A model generated the notes under the pieces. It saw only the letters and a program-made list of their open reading frames with translations. It did no database searches and had not been told where the DNA came from. DNA of 64,000 nt from assembly GCF_001618955.1 (NCBI RefSeq), contig NZ_LVYV01000005.1, positions 112,659 through 176,658 of the forward strand, written 5' to 3'. Source of the stretch: Tardiphaga robiniae (lineage in GTDB: Bacteria; Pseudomonadota; Alphaproteobacteria; Rhizobiales; Xanthobacteraceae). Positions 1-10,469 of this stretch are shown piece after piece (position 1 is the stretch's first letter; each line of letters begins with the position of its first letter). The position numbers and the translations under genes are program-made.

Positions 1-883
1 TGGTCGCGGCGGTCCGGAACGTCTGGCTGGCGATGGCGCCGACCATGGCCATGGTGTTCTTCATGCGGTGCTCGAGTTCGCGCGTCAGCAACTGCTGCTG
101 TGTCTCGGCACGTTTCAGTTTACCGACGTCGCGAATGGTGCCGATGAAGCGACTGACTTCGCCGTTTTCGAATTCCGCTCTGCCCTTAGCCGAGCACCAG
201 CGCTCAATGCCGTCATCGAGGCCGATGGTGCGGTATTCGATGTCATAGGCCTGCGGTCCGTCCAGCTTCATGGCATCCAGGCAGGCCTTCTCCGTGATGT
301 CGCGGTCGTCAGGATGAAGCCCCTGCAGGAAGACGTCGAACGAGATCGGCTTGTCGAAGGCCAGCCCGAACAATTCGTAGCAGCGGCGGTCCCATTGCAG
401 CACGCCGGTGCGCGGGTCGAAATCCCAGGTACCGGTGCCGGCGGCGTCGAGCGCCAGTCGCAGCTGCTTTTCGCTCGCGTGCAGCGCGACGTCGACAGCA
501 CGTGAGGCAGTGATGTCACGCGACACCGAAAGCAGTTGATGCGGTTTCCCGTCCGGACCCGGAATGGCGGTGACGGTGACATCCCACCATTTCGGTGTGC
601 CGGCCATCGTCGTGGCAAAACCCTGGAAGTGACCGGTGCCGCCGTCCTGCGCGGCTTTCACCGCAGCCTTGGCGTCGATATTGCCCTGGTCCTGCCAGAA
701 GTCCGGCCACGGGCAGCCCATGATGGCGCCGAAGTCCGTGACCTCCATGATGCGCTGGCCGCCCTCGGTCATGAAGATGAGGTTGCCGTCGAAATCGAGA
801 ACCTTAATGCAGTCGCCCGATGCTGCCAGCAGGCTGCGCAAGAATGAACTGGAGTCCGGAACGGGGCCTAGCGATTGATCCAC
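1..883 (-). CDS. PAS-domain sensor histidine kinase, HWE type (partial, C-terminus beyond window)
   Basis: The reading frame opens at a GTG at 883, preceded by a GAGG Shine-Dalgarno 5 bases upstream, and runs off the left edge without a stop. The product has two PAS-like sensor modules, roughly residues 15-120 and 135-260, the second with the WDFDPRTG and GTIRDVG signatures. The H-box follows near residue 275 (LEHRMKNTMAMVGAI), typical of HWE/HisKA_2 kinases. The ATP-binding domain is missing only because the window ends. No membrane segment is seen, so a cytosolic sensor with PAS-bound ligand or redox input is likely. The family is clear; the signal and partner response regulator are unknown. 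Confidence 0.85.
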   Translation of the reverse strand, partial: MDQSLGPVPDSSSFLRSLLAASGDCIKVLDFDGNLIFMTEGGQRIMEVTDFGAIMGCPWPDFWQDQGNIDAKAAVKAAQDGGTGHFQGFATTMAGTPKWWDVTVTAIPGPDGKPHQLLSVSRDITASRAVDVALHASEKQLRLALDAAGTGTWDFDPRTGVLQWDRRCYELFGLAFDKPISFDVFLQGLHPDDRDITEKACLDAMKLDGPQAYDIEYRTIGLDDGIERWCSAKGRAEFENGEVSRFIGTIRDVGKLKRAETQQQLLTRELEHRMKNTMAMVGAIASQTFRTAAT

Positions 884-1016
884 GAATACCTCGGGAGCTG
901 CGGCTCCGATGACGCAACACACGGCTGCAAAATGTAGGGTAACAGAACGTAGCGGCAACGTCCCAGCTCAATGCGAGTTCCAGTACGAGCGGGAGACCGC
1001 TGCAAACTAATGGCAT

Positions 1017-2906
1017 TTACGCGACTGGCGACATCGCTTGCGCTGCGCTTTCGTCGGACCAGAGCCAGGCGCTGACCGCGCCGCTGCGGCCGCGGATCTG
1101 GACTTCGGTCGGGCCGCTCAACGCCCCCGTTGCGCGCACCGCACAGTCCGCTCCCGCGGCGCGCAGCAGGTCGTCGCTTAGGGCCACCTTCGCGCCGTGG
1201 CTCGCGGCGACCTCCATGAGCCTGCTGGCGACATTGACGGTATCGCCGGTTGCGGTGATGTGCTGGTAGCTGGCACCGCCGAGACGCGATGCGACGATTT
1301 CGCCGAAATGCGCACCGATCTTGAATCCGATCTGGCTGGCGATCTCAGGCGGAAGACCGGCGATCCATGTGCCAGTGCGCGTCGTGAGGTCGATACAGCA
1401 GCGCACAGCGCGCGCGGCATCGTCATCGGCGGCCACAGGCAATCCGAACAGGATCATCGCGCCGTCGCCCATGAAGGTCGTGACCACGCCACCATGGGCG
1501 ATGGTCACCTGGTCGATCATCGCGTGGAAGGACTTCAGCAATTCGCGTACCGCATCTGCGTCGAGTGTCTCACTGAGTGCGGTGAAGCGCGAGAGATCGA
1601 TGAAGATGACGGCGGCATGTTGATGCACCGGCTGCAACAGATAGTCCGGGTTCTTGATCAGCCAGTCGCGCAAGCCCGGCGCCTGGAACTGGCGCAGCAG
1701 GTCGCTGCGGGCGGCGAAACGCTGCACGCTGCGCCGGCTGCTCCAGATCTGCAGCGCGCCGAACGCCATCGCCGGCGGCACAGCCGCGGCCAGCGGCAAT
1801 GCAGCGCTCATCCAGATGCCATGGGCATAGGCGATGGTGTTGAGCACGGCCCACAAGACGACGACGGCGACGATCGCAACGAGGCCGACGGCATTGCGCC
1901 GCCATGCGAGCAGGGCGATGCACAGCATCGCCAGGACGATCGCAAAGCCGGCATCGAACAGCCGGATGGATGTATTGCGCAGCAAGGTGTCCTTGGCGAG
2001 CAGATGCGTGATTGCGGTGGATACGACCTCCACGCCGGGCATCACCGGGTCGAACGGCGTGGAGAAGAAGTCACCGCCGCCGCTGACGGTGACGCCGATG
2101 GCGACGACGCGATCCTCGACATCAGCGCGGCGGAGTTTGCCCGCCAGAACCTCCGATGCGCTGATCGTCCGGATGGTGCCGCGCGGTCCGTAGAAAGACA
2201 TCGGCAACAAATGGCCGACATCGGTCGGGATGTGGTTGCCCGCCAGAGAGAGATTATGTTCGCCGATCTGAGCATCGTCGCGCGAGGCGGCGGATGCGAC
2301 GCGTAGCGGCATCGACACCATCACGCGGTCGGCCGAGCGCATCAGCATCGGCATCGAGCGCGGCACGCCGCTGCTGTCGGTGTTGAGATTGACCACGCCG
2401 ACCGTGGCCTGATCGGCGAAGACTTTCAGCGGCAGCAGAAATCCCGACGCCACCGGTAGGTCGGCGAGAGGCCCGGCCTCCTTGGTGGCTACGGTCTGTT
2501 TGGACTCGCTGAACAGCGCCGCCGCGGCGATGACGGTGTTGGTCTTGCCAAGCGCCTGTGCCAGTGCGGCATCGCTCTCTGCTGCGCCGGCATCGACCAG
2601 CAGTAGATCGAGAGCGAGCACTTTCGGTTTATAGCGTGCGATCTCCTCGATGATTGTCGTCAGCGTGGCGCGGGGCAGCGGATAGCTGCCTTGTTCGCGC
2701 GCGATCCGATCGTCGATCGCGATGATGGTGACGAGATCGGGCGGCTTCTTCACGCCGCGGATCTGGATGCGCAGGTCGGTCAGCGTCGCCTCTAACCGGT
2801 CGAGAAAGCCGACATCGCCGCGGTTGTGACCAAAGGCCAGCGCTGCCGCCCACACGCCCGCCAGGACCATGGCGAGCGGTGTCTGCAATCTGCTGGCCTT
2901 CATCAT
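1017..2906 (-). CDS. CHASE2-domain class III adenylate cyclase
   Basis: The 629-residue protein starts with a hydrophobic anchor, then an extracytoplasmic CHASE2 sensor (about residues 30-300). A block of hydrophobic helices lies near 310-390, and a cytoplasmic class III nucleotide cyclase domain spans about 425-600. The metal-binding aspartates are visible in the FIDLSRF and FMGDGAMILFG motifs, and the GDTVNVASRL segment fits the catalytic core. It should make cAMP in response to an envelope signal. Its start lies only 19 bases after the stop of the FecR-like gene, so the two are almost certainly co-transcribed. The ligand is unknown; adenylate rather than guanylate specificity is inferred from family frequency. 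Confidence 0.9.
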   Translation of the reverse strand: MMKASRLQTPLAMVLAGVWAAALAFGHNRGDVGFLDRLEATLTDLRIQIRGVKKPPDLVTIIAIDDRIAREQGSYPLPRATLTTIIEEIARYKPKVLALDLLLVDAGAAESDAALAQALGKTNTVIAAAALFSESKQTVATKEAGPLADLPVASGFLLPLKVFADQATVGVVNLNTDSSGVPRSMPMLMRSADRVMVSMPLRVASAASRDDAQIGEHNLSLAGNHIPTDVGHLLPMSFYGPRGTIRTISASEVLAGKLRRADVEDRVVAIGVTVSGGGDFFSTPFDPVMPGVEVVSTAITHLLAKDTLLRNTSIRLFDAGFAIVLAMLCIALLAWRRNAVGLVAIVAVVVLWAVLNTIAYAHGIWMSAALPLAAAVPPAMAFGALQIWSSRRSVQRFAARSDLLRQFQAPGLRDWLIKNPDYLLQPVHQHAAVIFIDLSRFTALSETLDADAVRELLKSFHAMIDQVTIAHGGVVTTFMGDGAMILFGLPVAADDDAARAVRCCIDLTTRTGTWIAGLPPEIASQIGFKIGAHFGEIVASRLGGASYQHITATGDTVNVASRLMEVAASHGAKVALSDDLLRAAGADCAVRATGALSGPTEVQIRGRSGAVSAWLWSDESAAQAMSPVA

Positions 2907-2925
2907 CGTCGCGTATCCAGGCCGC

Positions 2926-3447
2926 TTAACGCCCGAGCCTTGCCATCAATGCGATGACGCGCGGCGCGGGCCAACGCTTGATGTCGAGTGGCGTCGCCGA
3001 GGTATCGACATCGACGCCTTCACCGGGGCCGAGGGTTACGCTGCCGGGGCCGGTCACGCGCCTGACGCCGACGCGACCGGTCTCGACGAAGACGGAGGTC
3101 TTGCTGCCCTCGGCGTCCACCGCCCATTTGGTGCCACGCACCGCGGCGATCGCTTGCGGTGTCATCACCTCGAAGGTTTTGCCGGCCTTCTGCTTGGGGG
3201 CCTCGATGAAAACGGCCTTGCTTTGCAGGTCGACGCCGTCGACACGGCCGTTGCGGTCGCGATCGAGCAGCGTGAAACGCGCGCCGTTTTCAGCAATGAT
3301 CGTCACGCCGCCGCAGTGCAGGGTTTGCGGTCCGCCGGTTGGTTGGCGCGATGTGCAGCCCGGGCTGGCCTGCTGCGCCGATACAGCACTGCCATACAGG
3401 CACGCCGCAGCAACCATGGCCGCCGCCAGGCTGATTGAATGGGTCAT
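2926..3447 (-). CDS. FecR-like periplasmic protein
   Basis: The start at 3447 is chosen because AGGAG precedes it at good spacing and it opens directly into a signal peptide (MTHSISLAAAMVAAACLYG, cleavage near AVSA-QQ). A longer frame upstream would bury that signal. The mature part of about 150 residues carries the FecR core: an autotransport-like beta region with FEVMTPQAIAAVRGTKW, VFVETGRVGVR and LGPGEGVDV. FecR domains often sit beside CHASE2 cyclases, and here the cyclase follows directly. It may act as the periplasmic partner that presents the signal to CHASE2. That role is inferred from gene order. Confidence 0.85.
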   Translation of the reverse strand: MTHSISLAAAMVAAACLYGSAVSAQQASPGCTSRQPTGGPQTLHCGGVTIIAENGARFTLLDRDRNGRVDGVDLQSKAVFIEAPKQKAGKTFEVMTPQAIAAVRGTKWAVDAEGSKTSVFVETGRVGVRRVTGPGSVTLGPGEGVDVDTSATPLDIKRWPAPRVIALMARLGR

Positions 3448-3920
3448 GTTGGTTACTCCTGAACGCCATATCGGTAAGGCGGGCGGCGCGCGATTCCGTT
3501 CAACGTCTGCGGGCGAGCGGTGCGATTGGCGCTCGGAGGTACCCATATAGGGCAACGCAGCGGCACAACGAGGGCAGATCCAACCGGTATGGCCCATCTC
3601 ACGGCCATGTGAGAGTGAGAGGCATTCTCAGTAATCGGGCCGCGAGCGCCGCCGCAATCTCGCCACAACGCTCCGGATTTTCAGGGGATATCAAAGGTTT
3701 GCATGAGGCTAACGAGGCCATTTTCGGGGCGTTCGTGCTTGTTTTCCCCCCGCGCTTCCTTTATTCCCGTTTTGCATCGCAGACAGCGTCCTGGAAGACT
3801 TGGGTAACCAAGATCATTGGCCGCGTTTAGGCGGATGCCTGGGCGTGATCCGGCAAACGGCAGACCGTTTTCCGCGCTGATCACGCTTCGACGCGTGTAT
3901 TTTCAGAGGACTAGCGCCAA
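3448..3920. other. Intergenic region upstream of purA
   Basis: This 473-base divergent gap separates the FecR-like gene (leftward) and purA (rightward). No convincing gene was seen; open frames here lack family features. It should hold both promoters. The purA start has AGAGGA about 10 bases upstream, and the only clear structure is the stem-loop at 3843-3886. Confidence 0.5.
3843..3886 (+). promoter_or_regulatory. Long nested stem-loop just upstream of purA
   Basis: Outer arms GCGTGATC (3843-3850) and GATCACGC (3879-3886) pair perfectly. Between them CGGCAAACGG and CCGTTTTCCG form an inner hairpin around a CAGA loop. It ends 34 bases before the purA start. It could be a leader structure or an upstream terminator. 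It does not match the purine riboswitch core in any way I can recognise. Confidence 0.4.
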
Positions 3921-5213
<1,293 letters not shown>

Positions 5214-5266
5214 CGAACTGTTACCGGATAGCCTCCAAATTGATGCACCCGCAACATTGAGTCGAG

Positions 5267-6871
5267 ATGGCTGATTACTACCCGTTGATCGCCCGTGCCA
5301 TCGCCGGACTGGACCCCAGTGCTCCCGGTGAGCAGCGGCGCGCGCTCTATGAGCGTGCCCGCACGGCTCTGATTGCCCAGTTGCGCAGTGTCGAGCCGCC
5401 GCTCAGCGAGTCAGAGATCACGAGGGAGCGGCTGTCGCTCGAAGAAGCCGTCCGCAAGGTCGAATCCGAAGCGGCCCAGCGTGCCCGCGACGCTTCGCGT
5501 CCTGCGTCGGACGGCAAGCCGCGCGCCGGCGATGCTTTCCGCAATGCCGGGCCGCGTGCCGGTGCCACGCCGGCCGAGCCGTCGCCGCGCGGCCGTCAGC
5601 CGATCACGCCGACACCGTCGTCCCCGCGCGCGCCGGAAGAGCCGCGTCCGCCGCGCACCCTGCGTGTCGATCCGCCGCCGATTCCGAAGCAGCAGTCGCC
5701 CAATGCCGGCGCGCAGGATCCGAACGGTCCGCCAACCCGCGAACGGTCAGGCACGCCGCGCCGCTTCGAGAACAATCCAGCAGCGCCGCCGCCCGCCCGT
5801 AACGATCGAGGCGACCAGGGCGATGCCGCGATGCGCGGTTTCCGCGACGTCACCGCCGATGTCGACGATCTCGGCCGCGCCGCCGCGCAGGCCAACCGCG
5901 CGGCGCGCAAGACCTACGCCAACGTGCCGTCTCCGACGCCGGAATTCGATCGTCTCGAACCCAGCATGGAAGCGCGGAGCGAAGCTTTCGGCTACGACGA
6001 GACGGCTTACGACGACCAGGACGGCGACGAGTCGCAGGTGCCGCCGTCGCGCATCAAGGATTCCAAGGGCAAGAAGGCGAAGCCGCCCAAGCCTCCGAAG
6101 CCGAAGCGCGTCAGTGGCGGTTTCCCGTTCAAGACCGCGCTTCTCATCGGCATCGTGATGATCCTGATCGGCGCCGTGATTCTGGGATGGCCGACGATCA
6201 ACAAGATGGTGCGCGGTTTCGCTGGCGGTTCGGCGCCCGTCGTCACCGACAACAAGGATGCGCCGCTGGCGCCGCGGCCGAAAATCGCCGATCGCGTCGG
6301 TCAGCCGTCGTCGTCGGATCAGATCGCGCCGGTCGCACAGCGCGTCGTGCTCTATGACGAGGATCCGGCTGAGCCGAAGGGCCGGCAATATGTTGGCACG
6401 GTGGTCTGGCGCACCGAGCAGATCAAGGGCACCGGCGGCAAGCCTGGTGACATCGCCGTGCGCGCGGACATCGAGATTCCGGAACGCAAGTTCAAGATGA
6501 CCATGTCGTTCCGCCGCAACACCGACACGTCGCTGCCCGCCAGCCACACGGCCGAACTCACTTTCGTGCTGCCGCCCGATTTCGCCGGCGGCGGCATCGC
6601 CAATGTCCCTGGCGTGCTGATGAAGTCGAACGAGCAGGCGAGGGGCACGCCGCTGGCCGGCCTCGCGGTCAAGGTCACCGACGGCTTCTTCCTGGTCGGT
6701 CTCAGCAATGTCGAAAGCGATCGCGCGCGCAACCTGCAGCTCCTGAAGGAGCGGTCATGGTTCGATATCCCGCTGGTCTATGCCAACCAGCGCCGCGCCA
6801 TCATCGCCATCGAGAAGGGCTCGCCCGGCGAGCGCGCGTTCAACGATGCATTTGCGGCCTGGGGCGAGTAG
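5267..6871 (+). CDS. Proline/arginine-rich single-span membrane protein of unknown function
   Basis: This 534-residue protein has a long, low-complexity N-terminal half rich in Pro, Arg, Ala and Asp (about residues 75-285). A lysine/proline-rich stretch (KKAKPPKPPKPKR) follows, then one membrane span near 290-312. The C-terminal domain of about 200 residues is globular and probably periplasmic. Residues 1-60 look helical. No enzyme motif is visible. It follows purA by 53 bases on the same strand, an arrangement I associate with Bradyrhizobium relatives, although a functional link to purine synthesis is not evident. The disordered cytoplasmic arm could be a scaffold; that is speculation. Confidence 0.8.
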   Translation: MADYYPLIARAIAGLDPSAPGEQRRALYERARTALIAQLRSVEPPLSESEITRERLSLEEAVRKVESEAAQRARDASRPASDGKPRAGDAFRNAGPRAGATPAEPSPRGRQPITPTPSSPRAPEEPRPPRTLRVDPPPIPKQQSPNAGAQDPNGPPTRERSGTPRRFENNPAAPPPARNDRGDQGDAAMRGFRDVTADVDDLGRAAAQANRAARKTYANVPSPTPEFDRLEPSMEARSEAFGYDETAYDDQDGDESQVPPSRIKDSKGKKAKPPKPPKPKRVSGGFPFKTALLIGIVMILIGAVILGWPTINKMVRGFAGGSAPVVTDNKDAPLAPRPKIADRVGQPSSSDQIAPVAQRVVLYDEDPAEPKGRQYVGTVVWRTEQIKGTGGKPGDIAVRADIEIPERKFKMTMSFRRNTDTSLPASHTAELTFVLPPDFAGGGIANVPGVLMKSNEQARGTPLAGLAVKVTDGFFLVGLSNVESDRARNLQLLKERSWFDIPLVYANQRRAIIAIEKGSPGERAFNDAFAAWGE

Positions 6872-6920
6872 CAGATCAAGCGCGCCGGTCAGCCGCTCGT
6901 GATCTGCACTGACCTCTCCA

Positions 6921-7008
6921 CGTCATGCCCGGCCTTGAGCCGGGCATCCACCTTTTGATTGTAACCGCAAGAAAGATGGATGGCCGGGTCAAGCCCGGCC
7001 ATGACAGA
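6921..7008. repeat. Dispersed REP-like palindromic element (copy 1)
   Basis: Two hairpin-forming units face each other: GTCATGCCCGGCC...GGGCATCCA, and after a spacer TGGATGGCCGGGTC...GGCCATGAC. Related copies sit at 45420-45508 and 60088-60174. It lies in a convergent intergenic gap and may also end transcription from both sides. Confidence 0.8.
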
Positions 7009-7066
7009 CGATAGTTGAGAGCCGCGCGCTCTCGCGCCCCGGAATGACAGCTATTGAAAGCGACGG

Positions 7067-8929
7067 CTACTTGCAGCCAAAGCTCCCCGCCTGCGTCACT
7101 GCTCCACCATTCCACGTTGTCCGCAGTGGATAGACGCAAGCCGGATAGCTCAACTTGTTGTCGCGCGACGTCAATGCGATCTCGCCGGGAGCCACTCCCT
7201 TCTCGACCCAGTCCGTCAGCGCGGTGAAGAACTGATCCTGCTCGCGCGTCGGCGTCTGGTTGGCATTGCCGGGTAGTTTCGGCAGCGGTACGGAATCGTT
7301 CTGGCCGCTGACCGTGTAGGCCCGGCCCTGCGAGCTGTGGGCCGAGCCGGGCAGCAGATACATCCGCATGAACTTCTGCACCTCCGCGTGGCCGCCCATC
7401 TGCGCCGCGACGCGCTCGTGATAGTTGACGTTGCCGGCGGGCGGGATCGCGTCATCGACGAGGCCGCTATAGACGATGATCTTGCGACCGAGATCGCGCA
7501 ACTTGCCGAGATCCGCTTTGTCGGTGCCGAGATTGCTGAACAGGGTGGGTTGCAGGGCAAGGTTCTTGTTCACCGTATCGGCCAGACCGGCATAGCCGAG
7601 CTCCTGCCACTTGTTGCGTTCGGTGGTCGAGCCGTTGTTGAACGGAATGTCCGACGGGTTGGTGGCGCTGGCATCGGCGGTGTAGCGGACGTCCTGCAGT
7701 GCCAGGGCCACGCTGCCGGCGGCTGTACCGGTGATCTGGCTGCCGATCGCCGTGGTCCTGGTGAAGGCCCACCACACCTGCCTCGTTCCGAGCACCTTGC
7801 CGCTGCGGCTGTCGGAGCCCTGCGCGGCGTCGTAGCTGCCGTCGGGCGTCGCGCCGTACCAGATCCTGTCGAGCGCCATCGCGTCCTTGAGGCTCATGCA
7901 GGTTGCCGCATCGGCATTGCTGCCGGTGACGCCCTGGCCGGCCTCGCCGCTGCAGAGGGCCGCGGCATCGCGTGCGGGATCGTAGTCGCAGGCGAACGGA
8001 TCGAGCAGGAAGCCGATCCCTGCCTTGTCGCAGGCGGCGAGGGCACGTTTGTTGGCGGCGTCGATCTTGGCGGCGAAGGCGGTGGCTTTCGGCTTGTCGA
8101 GCGCGGTGAAGCCGAGCTCGGTCTTCATCACGATCTGCGGATACAGCGCAGCCGTGCCGAATTGCGGGATGTTCAGTGCCGGCTGCGCGATCATGTAGCC
8201 GTCATAGAGCTCGGGATAGTCCTGAGCGATCTTCATGCCCTGACGGCCGCCCTGCGAGTGGCCATCGTAATAAGCGTAAGCCGGCGCCTTGCCGTAATAC
8301 AGCGTGGCGAGCGCCCTGGTCTTGACGGCCTGCTCCACCATGGCGCGGACCGAGAAGTCGCGGAACGCCTCGACATTGACCTTGCCGTCGGAGAGGAATG
8401 TGAAGGAGCCGTCCTGATACCAGGGTTGTCCTGCATCGGTGGTGCCCGAGGCATAACCCATATTGGCGTTGACGAGGGCGGGCACCTTGCTGCCGATCTT
8501 GTCGGGATAACGATGGCCACCGCCGACCCAGCCGCCGCCGCCGTAATTGCGGATACGGGTATTCCAGTTCGCCGGTGTTGGCAGCCAGACCTCGATGCCG
8601 ATGCCCTCGGACCAGGAGCGGGCAGTCTTGTCCTTTTCCGCCGTGAAGCCTGGCCCGACCAGAAGCTTCACAAGGCACATGTCCGCCGCCATGGTGATCG
8701 GGCGGGGCGAATCCTGCGCGACCAGTTCCTCGCCCTTCTTGATCGCCCGCACGGCCACTACTGTGGTGGCCTCATCCGGATGAAATGCAGCCTTGATACC
8801 GTCGTCGCAGGCGAGCTGTTGCGCGGAAGCGGGGGCCGTGGCGCCGCATAGCGCGGCAAACAAGGCCATCGCCGTCACGATGGCACGCGCGCGGTTGTCA
8901 TCATGGATGATGTGGGGGGCTGTCGACAT
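7067..8929 (-). CDS. Exported tannase / feruloyl-esterase family hydrolase
   Basis: The 620-residue protein begins with a basic then hydrophobic signal peptide, likely cut at SAQQ near residue 36. The nucleophile serine is in GHSQGG near residue 220, the acid in the VDDAIPP segment, and the histidine in GSAHSSQ near the C-terminus, matching the tannase/feruloyl esterase fold. The many cysteines suit a disulfide-bearing periplasmic or secreted enzyme. It should cleave aromatic (galloyl, feruloyl or related) esters. It is divergent from the dioxygenase-like gene at 9128, hinting at shared control of plant phenolic use. The exact substrate cannot be read from sequence. Confidence 0.88.
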   Translation of the reverse strand: MSTAPHIIHDDNRARAIVTAMALFAALCGATAPASAQQLACDDGIKAAFHPDEATTVVAVRAIKKGEELVAQDSPRPITMAADMCLVKLLVGPGFTAEKDKTARSWSEGIGIEVWLPTPANWNTRIRNYGGGGWVGGGHRYPDKIGSKVPALVNANMGYASGTTDAGQPWYQDGSFTFLSDGKVNVEAFRDFSVRAMVEQAVKTRALATLYYGKAPAYAYYDGHSQGGRQGMKIAQDYPELYDGYMIAQPALNIPQFGTAALYPQIVMKTELGFTALDKPKATAFAAKIDAANKRALAACDKAGIGFLLDPFACDYDPARDAAALCSGEAGQGVTGSNADAATCMSLKDAMALDRIWYGATPDGSYDAAQGSDSRSGKVLGTRQVWWAFTRTTAIGSQITGTAAGSVALALQDVRYTADASATNPSDIPFNNGSTTERNKWQELGYAGLADTVNKNLALQPTLFSNLGTDKADLGKLRDLGRKIIVYSGLVDDAIPPAGNVNYHERVAAQMGGHAEVQKFMRMYLLPGSAHSSQGRAYTVSGQNDSVPLPKLPGNANQTPTREQDQFFTALTDWVEKGVAPGEIALTSRDNKLSYPACVYPLRTTWNGGAVTQAGSFGCK

Positions 8930-9127
8930 GGCGTTTCCCGTCTGTTTTATTTTTGAGTTGGGTGAGTTCTCCCCACTTCGCCTCTGCGATCAACTACCAA
9001 AACGACGCTTCAACGTAACATTATGTTAAAAAAAGGCCCCGTGGATTGGGCCTACAGCGATGTGATTTGACCCCGTATGGTCGCCTGCCTATCCACAATG
9101 ATCCGCTCTTGAACCCATTCTGCCGCC

Positions 9128-10114
9128 ATGGACCCCCGCATGACCACGCGCCGACAGGTGATGAAGCTCGCCGCCTTTGCTGCCAGCCAGACCGCGCTGA
9201 TGGGCGCGGTGCGTGCCGAGGGCGGTGTCGATCTCGGCGCGGCCGCGTCGGCTGCGCTCCCCTTCGCGCAACAGACGCCGATGCGGATCGGTGCTGCCGC
9301 GCTTCGTGTCCGCGACCTCGGCAAGATGCGCAGCTACTACACGGACCTGCTGAAGCTCGACACCATCAGCGCGGACAAGACCGAGGTTGTGCTCGGCGTC
9401 GACGGCGTGGCGCTGTTGCATCTGATCCATCGGCCCGATGCACCGCTGGAAGCGCAGACCACGGCCGGGCTGTTTCACACCGCGTTCCTGATGCCGAGCC
9501 GCGCCGATTTCGCGCGCTGGCTGGTCCATGCCGCGCTGGCGCGCACACCGTTCGATGGCTTTGCCGATCATCATGTCAGCGAAGCGTCCTATCTCACCGA
9601 TCCCGAGGGCAACGGCATCGAGGTCTATTCGGACCGGCCGCCGTCGGCGTGGAAATGGACCGGCGACATGGTGACCATGGGGACCGACCAGCTCGACATC
9701 GACAGCATCGTGGCGCAGACGGACACGACCCGCGATCAGTATCACACCGCGCCGAAGGCGCTGCGCATCGGTCACATGCATCTGCGCGTCGGCGACGTTG
9801 CGCGCGGCCGCAATTTCTATGAGGGGCTGATCGGGATGGAGCCGACGCGGCTTGGCCGGCCGGGTGTCGCATTCCTGTCGTCAGGTCGCTATCACCATCA
9901 CATCGGCATCAACACATGGCAGAGCGCCGGCAGCGGTCTCCGCAATGCGCAGGAGACCGGGCTGGCCTGGTTTTCGCTCCGTATTGCCGATGATGCCGTG
10001 ATGGCCGACCGCAAGCGCCGTCTTGCGGCGGCGGGTCTGTCAGGCGAGTCGATCGCAGATGGCATTGCGATCGCCGATCCCTGGGGCACTCAGGTGCGGC
10101 TCGTGAAAGCGTAA
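9128..10114 (+). CDS. Exported two-domain VOC protein, CatE-like extradiol dioxygenase family
   Basis: The 328-residue protein carries two vicinal-oxygen-chelate modules, about residues 55-175 and 215-328. The N-terminus (TRRQVMKLAAFAASQTALMG) resembles a twin-arginine signal, which suits export of a folded metalloprotein. Module 1 keeps likely metal ligands in FHTAFL and GIEVYSD. Module 2 keeps histidines in IGHMHLRV and YHHHIGI, but the usual terminal glutamate is replaced in PWGTQVRL. ATGs at 9128 and 9140 are both possible starts. Catechol 2,3-dioxygenase-like activity is the family default; the missing glutamate and the export signal make the real reaction uncertain. It is divergent from the esterase gene. 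Confidence 0.8.
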   Translation: MDPRMTTRRQVMKLAAFAASQTALMGAVRAEGGVDLGAAASAALPFAQQTPMRIGAAALRVRDLGKMRSYYTDLLKLDTISADKTEVVLGVDGVALLHLIHRPDAPLEAQTTAGLFHTAFLMPSRADFARWLVHAALARTPFDGFADHHVSEASYLTDPEGNGIEVYSDRPPSAWKWTGDMVTMGTDQLDIDSIVAQTDTTRDQYHTAPKALRIGHMHLRVGDVARGRNFYEGLIGMEPTRLGRPGVAFLSSGRYHHHIGINTWQSAGSGLRNAQETGLAWFSLRIADDAVMADRKRRLAAAGLSGESIADGIAIADPWGTQVRLVKA

Positions 10115-10158
10115 GGTCGAGAAAGATTTCGGCCGGTCTGCTGTCGCGCGCGACAGGC

Positions 10159-10347
10159 CTACGCCTCAGCCAATTCGAAATACCGCGGCGCGTCGCGCCA
10201 GCCGTGGGCTGCAGCATGGAGCGCCTTGGCGCGATAATCCAGTTCGAGATCGCAGAGCATGCCGCGCATTTCCAGATCGCTCTCCTCGCGGGCGAGGCGG
10301 TTGCAATCGTCCGCGCGGTCTCTGAAATAATTTTCTGACATAATCAT
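10159..10347 (-). CDS. Small conserved protein of unknown function (62 aa)
   Basis: A charged, soluble 62-residue protein with the N-terminal ENYFRDRADDCNRLA pattern that I recognise from many short Rhizobiales proteins. It should fold as a pair of helices. No catalytic motif is present. The gene is convergent with the CatE-like gene. Two nearby ATGs (10347 and 10341) could serve as start; a weak purine-rich stretch precedes the first. Confidence 0.65.
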   Translation of the reverse strand: MIMSENYFRDRADDCNRLAREESDLEMRGMLCDLELDYRAKALHAAAHGWRDAPRYFELAEA

Positions 10348-10469
10348 TGGTATCGTTTTCCATCGGCTTCGATGGAACTTCGCTGTCCGGTTTGGCGAAG
10401 ACGTGGCGGCATGCCATCAAATACGTGGCAGTTCCCGCTTTTCGCGCTGCGAAAGATTGCGCAGCAATG

